Source: Porites lobata
Taxonomy: Eukaryota > Cnidaria > Anthozoa > Scleractinia > Poritidae
Length of the DNA stretch: 64,000 nucleotides
Direction of reading: 5' to 3'
Assembly: GCA_942486035.1 (NCBI GenBank)
Contig: CALNXK010000069.1
Span: 2,190,001 to 2,254,000, forward strand
Under the pieces are notes generated by a model, which worked only from the letters and a program-made list of their open reading frames with translations, searched no databases and was not told the DNA's origin. Each line of letters starts with the position of its first letter. Position 1 is the first letter of the stretch. Positions 33,446-42,873 of this stretch are shown here, in pieces. The position numbers were made by a program, and so were the translations under genes.

Positions 33446-36026
33446 CATGACGGGCTTTGCTCACCAAAACAATTATGCAAATTAGGCTAAGGGTAGATTG
33501 AATCTACCCATGGCTTATGATTAACTGAAACGGGAGATCACAATTCGCGCCTTCATACGACTGAGGTGTTACTTTGGAATCCTCGGTAATTACTTTTTCG
33601 CACTTACCGACATCCAAAAACACCCGGCGTGGGAATCACGAGACGTGTAAATAAGACATTTCTTGACATAATAAAAAGGTTTTCCAGATACGGACGCGCA
33701 TTTGTTGGCTTTACTCGCGTGGAGACACACGTCAACTGTTACTTTTCACGCGAAATAGTATTCAAGGCATGGCTCTACTGTAAAAAAAATCCCGCTCCTT
33801 ATTGATTGCACAATCATAATTATGAAAGGCGATAGCAAGAAAAATTAACTCGAATGGGATAATCGAAGATCAATAACCAAACCTTAACGAGAGCGGGGTT
33901 TATATCTGTTACTAAAGAGAAAATGGAAATGAAACATAAACCCTTTGCCGACTCAGAAAATATTACGAGAAGCTAAAGTTTACCACCCGAGAAACATTTT
34001 AATGACGGCCTATAATCTATTCTTACGGAAGGAACGAAATTATTTGCAATTATGTCGATCGAACAGTATACTATCTTCTGTCTAACTGTGTAGTCGGGAG
34101 GAACATTACACAAAACGGCGTCAGCAACGAGGTTCGATGTTATAAACTAAGTACATTTACTTACCTGTGATAAATTAATGTTTACTCAATGAGAATGATT
34201 TAATCCCAGAGAAACTACGATCCCCGAAACAGGAACATTTGGAATTCTTGGACATCAGTAGCTACAACCGACTTATAACAGCTTCATTTTAATAGCGACT
34301 TCATTCTGAAATAATAAACCGTGCGATCTAACGCAAAGCTCAAATAATAATAGCAATAACAATAATAATAATAATCCGTCATCAGGTAACAATAGCCCAT
34401 AAATGAAATGACCACCCAAGAGAAACAGAACCAGTTAGTACAAAATGAAAATGATAAAAATTAGGTCCTGTCATCAGATAACAACAGTCCACAAATGAAC
34501 TGACTACCCAAGAGAAACAGAACCAGTTAGTACAAATTGAAAATGATGAAAATTAGGTCCTGTCATCAGATAACAACAGTCCACAAATGAACTGACTACC
34601 CAAGAGAAACAGAACCAGTTAGTACAAAATGAAAACTATGAAAACTATGGTAAAAATTAGGTCCTGTTATCAGATAACAACAGCCCATGAAATGAACCGA
34701 CTACCCAAGAGAAACAAAACCAGTTAGTACATTATAATGATAAAAATAGATTTTGCCATTAGATAACAAAAGCCCATAAATAAACTGACTACCCAAGAGA
34801 AACAGAATAATAACTGAAGCTAAATATTTTCTTTAAATTGAAGTGACCAGAAAACAGAAATACCTCACTGTATTGGGAATAATTTGACTAAAAACAAACT
34901 TACCTCAAGTCTAATATCACTAATATGTAACTTAAGTCCGTTTTAGTCTGACCTCTACCTTAAAGAAAAACAGAATTTACAAGGCCATCCGGTGGAATGC
35001 TTTTCTGGCGAAGAAGACCAGTGATCAAACGGACGTGGAAGCGACGTTCACAGTAGCTGGCATCATGTTGAATTCCGCTGCGGCATAGGCCGATTTGTCG
35101 GGTTCAAGTTCCCGCGCTGCCACGTCTTTCGTCAAGAAATCTCCTAAATATTTCTTTTTTGGAAAAACCCGTCGGACAGACTCCACATATTTCTTTTTTG
35201 AGTCCATGCCAATGCTTTTGGGGGTTGTAACCCTCGACAGACTCAGAATGGGAAACGAAGACTCATACCGTCGACGGTCGCCTTCACTTCAAATGGTTTC
35301 GAAATAAAAACCACAGCGCTTTTGAACTTTGAAAGTGTAAGGTAGAATATTAATTAATTAGTAAGAATTTAACTCGTTTACATCGCATGATCGCTGCCTG
35401 ACCCTCAAAAACAAAAAAAATCGTACCTGTATGCTGCCGTCCATTCATTTGAGCGGCACTGAAAACGAGTTTTTGCGGCGCTTTCAGTGTCACACACGTC
35501 ACGTCATGTCTCAAGAGGGAACTCCGGCACTCGAGTATGTAATATTTCCACATGAAATATGGGTCGCTCCTTCAAAAATTTTATCAAAGTGACAAAGGAA
35601 ATATAAAATGCTTTAACCTAATGTCTTTTAAGCCTGGCGTGCCCCGTCCAAATCACCGGCAGTCCGATCTGGATTTGTTTATCGGTTTTACAGACCAACA
35701 GTAAGTCTAAATTCATGTAAATTACTTTCTACGGGTAGATGAAGCGAGCTTTTATTTTTAAGAAGATACATTTCGAATGATCAAAATCTTTTTCATTTTA
35801 AACAGAAAGGTCACGCCGCAAAAAAACCGTTGCGTGGGATGCTGGCTCCTCGCATTGCCTCGCGCTCAAACGACGCGTCTCTCGCGGATACTTGGCATCT
35901 GGTTTACTTATTATGTTCCGGTCTTAATTAATTTTATGACACCAAGCAAACACCTTTCTATCGCGTACCAGGGCATCAATTTACGGCGCCTGCTGAGATT
36001 TTTTTTCTTGAGCAAAGCTCCTCATG
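33446..36026. mobile_element. 2.58 kb insertion in the ATPase gene with imperfect terminal repeats
   Basis: The left end CATGACGGGCTTTGCTCA and the complement of the right end CATGAGGAGCTTTGCTCA agree at most positions, with AAAA following two or three bases further in (about 20 of 24). No target duplication could be made out. It interrupts the ATPase and carries no recognisable gene, so it appears to be a non-autonomous DNA transposon. It contains a minisatellite at 34376-34805. Confidence 0.6.
34376..34805. repeat. Minisatellite, about five units of 90-105 bases
   Basis: Units share GATAACAACAGTCCA, GAACTGACTACCCAAGAG, AAACAGAACCAGTTAGTAC and AAAATTAGGTCCTGTCATCA. Unit starts fall near 34378, 34471, 34562, 34668 and 34756, the last more diverged. 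Located inside the insertion in the ATPase gene. Confidence 0.8.
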
Positions 36027-36146
36027 GATCTCTAAAGAGCTGAATGTCTGTGGCTGTACATTAAAGCCACCAAACAACCATACTCATTCCTGTATGTGGA
36101 TAAACCAATGAAGACTGTCAAAAGAAACTTTTATGGCAATATATAA
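36027..36146 (+). pseudogene. Packaging ATPase, C-terminal fragment
   Basis: A plus-strand frame ending at the TAA at 36144-36146 reads YSFLYVDKPMKTVKRNFYG near the end, the usual C-terminus of Polinton ATPases. It is the remainder of the gene that begins at 32932, left on the far side of the 2.6 kb insertion. Confidence 0.65.
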
Positions 36147-36160
36147 TGTATTGTTAGAAC

Positions 36161-37470
36161 ATGGGAATTTTTAATCAGCAACCCAATTATAATCAATCAT
36201 ACTCAAAAGGAAAACGCGGAATTACTGGCCCTCAAGGACCTCCTGGCCCGCCTGGTGCTCAGGGTATTCCTGACCCTCGAGGCCCTATTGGCCCTACTGG
36301 CCCTAAAGGTGCTACTGGTGAATCAGGCACTGGTTTTAGTCTCACATCAGATGGGAATTATGATATGACAAACAAAAAGCTGACAAATATGGCCAAGGGA
36401 ACTACTTCCAGCGATGCCATAACAAAAAATCAACTGGATACAGCTGTGGGTAATAAACTATCACTTTCTGGTGTTTTAATGACCGGCAATTTGGATATGA
36501 ATAATAATAGGATACACAATGTGGCACAACCAAAATAAATTCCTGGATAAGTCCAATGGAGTTATGGCCGGTCCACGAAATATGTCCAATAATAAAATTA
36601 CTAATCTTGCAACAGCAACAGCAATTGGAGATGCAGTGGACTTTGAATTCTTCAATAAATATACCCAACTTGGGTCTAGAATCAGAAGTAACCAATTTCA
36701 GGTTAACAATGCTACTTTAGTTGGTGTGGTACAGAGTGGATATGAATATTCTAGTGAAGCAGCGACTATAGGTTGGTCTAATAATAAATTTTTACAGAAG
36801 GCGGGCACTAATTCTATGATTGGTGATCTGAATATGGGAAACAAAAAAATAACCAATCTAGCCGATCCCATAAATACTACTGATGGTGTCAATTTGCAAA
36901 CACTAAACACACACATTATGAAACCCATCCATTACAATAATGAATTCTAGTACCTGATGACTGATAAATTAACATGGACTGATCTTCAGCCGGATAGTTT
37001 TAACATTACCAAAATTGATAATTTAATTCCCCAAGATGGTAACTACCACCAATACAACCACAAAGTTCTATAGACAACTATTATAAAAGATCAGCAAGGA
37101 GGATATTCTTACAAAATGGGAACCAATTGTTAGCAACTTAAAAAGGATATAGATTATACTCCCTGTATTGAAATCCTCAATTCAGATTACCAATTATGGC
37201 ATAAATCGGTTGCTACAATTGATAAAACCACATCACGAGGCGAAAAAAATTGCTAGTTTTACGGTACATAAGTTTTCTCACCAGTACACAGATAATAGTG
37301 GGAGTTTAAAGTATGTGTATTATACCAAAATAATTGTAAACTTTCAAAAAACTGTATCAAGTCTAATTTACAGTCTTCACCTTTATGTTAATATACCCCA
37401 AGCGGGTATTGATCTCAATACATATCCAACAAATTGGACAAAAACCTGGATCATCGCTTATGGTGTTTTC
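36161..37470 (+). pseudogene. Collagen-like fibre protein, first part
   Basis: Starts at the ATG at 36161, 14 bases after the ATPase stop. About residues 20-55 are Gly-X-Y collagen-like repeats (GPQGPPGPPGAQG, GPIGPTGPKGATG). They are followed by repeats of a fibre-type motif, DMTNKKLTNM, GNLDMNNNRIHNV, MSNNKITNLATAT and GDLNMGNKKITNLADP, typical of phage and viral fibre shafts. A frameshift occurs near 36525, a stop near 36948, and further damage lies between 36950 and 37168. The open piece 37168-37470 is then cut by a hAT-like insertion. A receptor-binding vertex fibre is the likely role (inference). Confidence 0.7.
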
Positions 37471-39027
37471 CAGGGTTCTCAATAGAAGGCGGCACCCGGC
37501 GATTGATCGCCGCCTACTTTGTGTTTAAGTCGCTTTTCTTTGCTTTGTTTTGTTTCCTCTGCAAGTTTGCTTGAGTTGTTTTCGAATCGCTCTTTCGTTT
37601 CTTGCACGACTGTGATCCAAACAAAACCGGATCGATGAACGCCATTTTACTAGAGTCCAGGCCTTCACGGTAGAACATTGTAATGAGTACGTATGTTCCA
37701 AAATGGCGGCCAAGCGTCGCCACGCGGTGCAGAAAGAACTTACTAGTTTCTTTGGCTTCTCGCAAAGCGGATCAAAGAAAGCTAAAAGTAAGTTTAAAAT
37801 TTCACTATGCCTTGATATTGAAATATTTATTTTAATTCCTTAATTGCTAGGACAAATTTTTTATCACTCTGAAAGCCGCACATGAATCCACATGAGGCAC
37901 GATGTCAGTGTTTAAATGTGATAAGCCGTCAAGGTCTTACAACGTCATGTACTATAAATAAAGTTTTTCAGTTTTTTCATCACTGGCATTATAGTTGTTT
38001 TCATTTCCTGGAACTAGCCTGACAGCCTTTTATTTCTCAGGCATAGAACCAGAGCCCCCGCCAAGCCCAACAAATGTTGAAGAATGTGGTGAGCCTTCAA
38101 GTACTTACAGTTCTTCTTGTGCTGCCGGTTCCCCAAGCATGGAAAGTTCTTCCTCAAGCATTTCTCGACCTTTCTCAAGCAGTGGTTGTTCTTTACCAAA
38201 CCCAGTTTTATCCAAGCCTGTTATAGAACCATGTGAGATGAGAAAGTTAATCTCTGATACTTTTGACTTTGTTGATGAAATTTCTTGTGCACGTCATTCA
38301 TATTATCACTGCCTTGAGCAAAATTGTCCAAGTGTTAGCAATTTAGATGTAAGTTTATTTCATGGAAAAAAAGATAAATTCCAAATGTCTGGCCAGAGAG
38401 AGGGGCTAGCTGTTTAAAGAGGTTGAAGACAAGGCTCAGAAGCCGAATAAAGGTTGACATGCTTAATACTTTGATGCTAATCTCAATCAATGGCCCTGAC
38501 CTTTATTCTCCTGAATGTAATGAATTGATTGAATCAGCTGTTCTTCTGTGGAATAACAAGAAAAACAGAAGGAAACTCCCTCCTAAAGTTCCTGTTGAAA
38601 CAGAATCAACTGTTTTTGTGGCAGTTCCACATTCAGTTGATTCAGCTTATCAGACAAGCTTTTGAGACAGAGAGTACTCTGGAGGATTCTTTTCTCGATC
38701 AACAATCCATTTCTGATGAAAGTGATGTGATATTGGCACTGGGTCCATCTTGGGAAGATAGTGAATGTGATTCTGACTTTTATTCCGACCCTGAGTTTGA
38801 CTAACTTCCATTTCAAAATAGAACATGGAAACATCAGCAACGGTAAGGCTAGTAACTTTATTGTACTTCTCAGCTTCAGATAATGCTTTATACAGGTATA
38901 GGCATGCATCCTAGGAATATTCCGGACAGGGACCTTAGATGGTTTGCTTTGACACCTCTGGCTTTGCTGAAGAGCCTCCTACTTTATCAGTGATCACCTC
39001 CTACTTAAAAACCTATTGAGAACCCTG
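37471..39027 (+). mobile_element. hAT-like DNA transposon inserted in the fibre gene
   Basis: Terminal inverted repeats CAGGGTTCTCAATAG and complement, flanked by the direct repeat GTTTTC at 37465-37470 and 39028-39033. CAGGG-type ends suit hAT, though hAT normally duplicates 8 bases and only 6 are seen. Internally, remnants of a ZNF862/hAT-type protein occur: KRRHAVQKELTSFFG near 37703, and a C-terminal dimerisation-like block DMLNTLMLISINGPDLYS at 38450-38560. With 1.56 kb and broken frames it is a deleted, non-autonomous copy. Confidence 0.78.
37703..38660 (+). pseudogene. Remnant of hAT/ZNF862-type transposase
   Basis: Three short open pieces in order: an N-terminal MAAKRRHAVQKELTSFFGFS; a serine-rich linker with FDFVDEISC and HYHCLEQ-like content at 37995-38417; and a C-terminal piece at 38423-38660 with MLNTLMLISINGPDLYSPEC and LLWNNKKNRRKLP, typical of the C-terminal end of hAT-derived proteins. 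The large catalytic middle is missing. It was not captured as part of the Polinton. Confidence 0.5.
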
Positions 39028-39033
39028 GTTTTC

Positions 39034-39929
39034 AAAGTGTCATCGATTGATCCCCAAAAAACTTATGATTACCACACAGCGTTTCATATCAAACCAACAG
39101 AAGTTGTTTATAACCTGCCCATAGATATGAACAGGAAAAAGATACTGAATATTGCTTTGGATAAAAACATTGGCAATAGTGCAGCAACCGTGAAAATGGT
39201 CAAAGATTTGGAGTCAAAACTAGGCCCTTTTACAAAGAATAATGTGTATAGGGAATTATTTGAAGAATTTTATGATTTCAGTGATGCTAGTAACTATAAA
39301 CTAACATTAGGAGCATCAGGTATGACTTTTACGGACGTAAATCCTAATATAACATTTCCCAGTATGGATATTGCAAATATTCGGGAGGACGGATTGAGAT
39401 TAAATAATAAAACAATGAGTCTATCATTATACAGTAAATGGAACTTTACTATTTGTGTTGTAATGCAATTATGGATGAACAGATCAATGAGCATAAAAAC
39501 GTATGTGAAAACTTTTGTAAACACGCAAAGACTCAATTTGATTTATGACAAAACAACAAAAAAATTAACACTGCAAACTTATCATAAAGTACAAACATAC
39601 CAGATAGTGATGCTGAAGCTTCCATCACTCTACTAAACAGTCTCAATGGTAAACGAGTTGTGTTTTGGCTGACTAAATATGGTGGGATATATTGTGTAAC
39701 GCCGGGTACTGTTGGTAATCCAACAGTAAAAGCCTCAATATCCAATCATTCTGCAACACCAACACTAATTTCAGGTTTAGTTTCTGAAGGTAACTACACA
39801 TTCGAAATATTCTCAGAGGATGCAGTGATCTATAGAGTAATGTACTCTCCAAATTTTTATGCCCTGGATTCTGAACAATTTCATAGAATATTGTTGCAAG
39901 AAAAATTGAACGGTTCTTATGTTCTATAA
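39034..39929 (+). pseudogene. Fibre protein, distal part with a lectin-like C-terminal domain
   Basis: Reading resumes after the hAT-like element in the same phase as the piece before it. It contains NLPIDMNRKKILNIALDKN (another shaft repeat), then YDFSDASNYKLTLGASG, ITFPSMDIANI and FTICVVMQLWMNRSMSIKT, followed, after a frame break near 39610, by NGKRVVFWLTKYGG, NYTFEIFSED and SEQFHRILLQEKLNG. The alternation of short beta-strand-like segments suggests a jelly-roll or concanavalin-like binding head (inference). Ends at the TAA at 39927-39929. Confidence 0.6.
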
Positions 39930-39948
39930 ATAATCTAAACTATTGATA

Positions 39949-40454
39949 ATGAGTCAGAAGGAAAATATATTTCACTTTAATCATATCGATAAAAGCAAAA
40001 CAAAAGAAGAGATCCAGGAGATTAAAGAGCTGTACAAGTTTTATCATTATAAATTTTGGTGTCACCAAAATTGTACAAATACTTTAAGAAGCTGAATGTC
40101 CTATTAAACATGTCCTCAACTGGGTTGATAGTAATCGGGACTGTTGTTGGTGGTTTGACGGCCAGCCCAGCCATTCTAGGAAGCATATCAGGTGCTGGTT
40201 TAGTTCTAAAAACGTTTTCTCACACGAAAAACTACGCGAGAAAAATATAGATGGCTAAATTTGCTTACAATACTTACCAGAAAATATTATTGGACCTCCG
40301 CACCGCTTTACGAGGGGGGCCATTTGATAAAAACGATTTCCTGAAGGAACTAAATATACTAGATGATACAATCGTAGATTTTGCTCCATTAGTAACAAGG
40401 TTTGAAAAGCAGTACGCTAAAAAATTCCTCTCCCGTCCAACAGAAACTGCTTGA
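39949..40454 (+). pseudogene. Two-membrane-segment protein, SLATT-like architecture
   Basis: Starts at the ATG at 39949 in an acidic/basic helical segment (KSKTKEEIQEIKELYKFY), with a frame break near 40060. It then has KYFKKLNVLLNMSSTG, two hydrophobic segments (GLIVIGTVVGGL and AILGSISGAGLVL) and a helical tail (NTYQKILLDLRTALRGG, DDTIVDFAPLVTRFEKQY). A TAG at 40248-40250 splits the tail from the membrane part. The total of about 165 residues with two TM helices followed by a cytosolic helical tail resembles SLATT-domain effectors, but no diagnostic motif proves it. It follows the fibre gene. Confidence 0.5.
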
Positions 40455-40476
40455 ATGTTTCTCTATCGAGTAAAAC

Positions 40477-41990
40477 CAGGAGCCCATCAAATGGAGCCTC
40501 CATCTCCATTAATTTCTTGAGTCAACCCTTTCCCGAGTAGATTTATAAATAGAACGGCTAGTTTCCCGCGAAAAGTGTCATATTTCCGTGAGTCTCGTAT
40601 GTCACGGTGAAAAAATAAAATTGGGTGAAGTCGAACTCAGAAGCCCGTCTTTCGACCGTTTTCCTTTATTCCTTTACGTCCGTTTTTACAATTTTACAGC
40701 CGCTGGGATCTGGATATCATGAAATAAAAGTTAATGAATTACCCGACTGAGACTGAGCATGAAGCGATGGGACAAAGGCAGCGAACTGAGGATCACGGAA
40801 AGGTTATCTTTGCGAGTGTTTTTTTTTTTTTGCCGTCATACATCCCACATTTAAGCATGCATCTTGAAAAGAGTCGACGATTAAACGTTCTGTGGACGAT
40901 TTGAAACTTTTCGATGATCAGCGACGAAAAAGTGCCAGGATCATATGATTTTTGTCATCACCGAGGAGTGAATTTCGCCAGTTAAGCACCGCGTGCAAAA
41001 GCGATGACCTAAGTAGCAAGTAACGAGGAATGCTTCAGTTCCGAAATTTGAGAAATTGCGGTCTTCCTATACAACTGACTTGTATCACCATGAGAGTTGC
41101 CTGATAAAACTAGCGCTTGAAAATTTGAACAGAAGACAACAGTTGCTCGATCGTGAAGTTAACTCAACCGTAATTTGCTAATGGAGGAATTTGTGACATC
41201 GCGCTCCAGTCCAAAGACCCACTTATCTCAAGAAAAACAAAATGGATTGTATCTGCGCCAAAAGAATTAAGGTTGACGAACAGGACAATTTTCAGCGGTC
41301 AATGTAGAAGTTTAGGCTCAATTCCTTCCTTCGAATTCGCATCTGTAGATCACTTTTTTGCGAGAAAACAATGGCTGGGCCCGGCGTTACAAAACATAGC
41401 AGGGAATCATCACACTAGCTGATGGACAAAACAACCACAAGGACTACAAGTATTTATTCAGATAAACGCATTTCGGAAAAAAAAAAACCCTTGAAAAACT
41501 AGAAATTTAATTAATATAGAGTCATTTAGCCGAAATAAGAACCTTGACGCTCAAAAAAATTGGCTAAAGAAAACGAATCCTGTCAGAACTACAGACTGCA
41601 GGTAGTAGTTAATCATTATGCATGTAATAGGCCACCTACATGGCCTCTTAATGTTACACAAGCAACCAAAATTAAGATTAACATAGTCAGAGTTTGAAAC
41701 TTTCCACAGTATAATCTACCCGCTAGAAAGAAAAAAAGGAAAATCTCTGAGGGATGAAAACGCTTAAGTCACGTTTCACTAGCTCATGATTGTGTTTGGC
41801 CTGTCAACACCGAATTTCCTGCTGTTTGATTAAGTACAATAGCAGTGTCATTTCGTGGTTGTGATTGGCTCTTCCCAACGTCGGCGCGCGAAGTCTCCCT
41901 TGGGAACCGTTCTAATTATAAATCTACTCGGGAAAGGGTTGACTCCAAGGGCTTGTATGGGAGATGGAGGCTCCATTTGATGGGCTCCTG
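40477..41990. mobile_element. 1.5 kb non-autonomous DNA transposon, 7-base duplication
   Basis: Inverted ends CAGGAGCCCATCAAATGGAG with more than 90 bases of further similarity (CAACCCTTTCCCGAGTAG and the TAGAACGG phrase). GTAAAAC is repeated on both sides (40470-40476 and 41991-41997). No coding frame. It lies just downstream of the two-TM gene. The CAG-type ends suggest hAT, but the duplication seen is 7 bases instead of 8. Confidence 0.75.
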
Positions 41991-42099
41991 GTAAAACAAG
42001 ATGGCGGACGCCTTAGTCTGGATAGTACTTCGTATAAGTTAACCCGATACACAACCTCGTCCCCAGGGTCTCTCACTCAATGAGTAATGGGGGCTTCTC

Positions 42100-42580
42100 C
42101 TACTTCCGGTTCAAATTCTGATAAATCAGACGCTTGATATCGGCCTTGATTAAGGAATAAACTCTCTCCAACCAATTTTTATAATATCGTAGTGTATTTT
42201 TTGACCGAGTAAGGGGAATAATCTTGTATTCTACTCCTAAAATGTCAAATAGTTGTTTAATAATAAAATTTACACTGATAAGCCGTTTTCGGCCAAAATT
42301 ATTGACTTCCGGTGTAACTTGGTCAATCAACCGAAATATTCTCAGAATCTTCTCTCTATTATAATAACCAACTTGTGTATTATTATTTTGTGCAATATCA
42401 TTGATGACATTCAAAATATGATATTTTCTGTGGTATACAGACTTTCTTTTCATTTTGTGTCTATTTTCATAAAAATCCACATACTCGATCGTCTGCTGTT
42501 AAATAATCATGTACTTGGCCACAATTCTTACACACAAGAAGTTTATCTGTTATCAGACTCATAGAATCGCAACAAAAATA
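42100..42580 (-). pseudogene. VLTF3-like late transcription factor, frameshifted
   Basis: A minus-strand zinc-ribbon-like start, RYFCCDS...LVCKNCGQVHDY (about 42505-42580), is followed after a frame change near 42490 by EYVDFYENRHKMKRKSVYHRKYHILNVI-type sequence, VTPEVNNFGRKRLISVNFI, IIKQLFDILGVEYK and KNTLRYYKNWLERVYSLI. The zinc ribbon plus the YHRKYHI helix and (K/R)ISVNFIIKQLF motifs resemble the poxvirus late transcription factor 3 family as found in large DNA viruses. In poxviruses VLTF3 is needed for late gene transcription. It lies between the insertion at 40477-41990 and the polymerase gene on the same strand as the latter. Confidence 0.6.
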
Positions 42581-42873
42581 CCGCTTGGACTTACCAGGGT
42601 CTTGGATCTGGATCTTGGATCTTGGATCTTGGATCACTCAACTTCACAAATGATTATAGTTTCACAGAATTTTCTACAGTCTTACGAACATTTTGTGCAA
42701 TCATTTGATTGGCTGAGAGAATAATCTTCCAGAACATTCTAATGACCTAGATAGTTTAGGCACAGCGAATACGCAAAAATGAAATATTTCACTGAAACAT
42801 TTCACAATTTCGTAGCTGAAATGCGTAGCATCTCTTTGGTTAAGAGAATAACCTTCCAGAATGTTGTGATGAC
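42581..42873. repeat. Spacer with GGATCTT minisatellite and a 40-base duplication
   Basis: Near 42598-42640 the unit TCTTGGATC repeats several times. A segment like TTGGCTGAGAGAATAA (42709-42750) recurs in diverged form at 42836-42877. No gene. It separates the VLTF3-like gene from the PolB 3' end and is probably insertion debris. Confidence 0.55.

Noticed and set aside
34376..34805. Minisatellite as a CRISPR-like array
   Set aside because: Whole 90-105 base units are repeated with no unique spacers.
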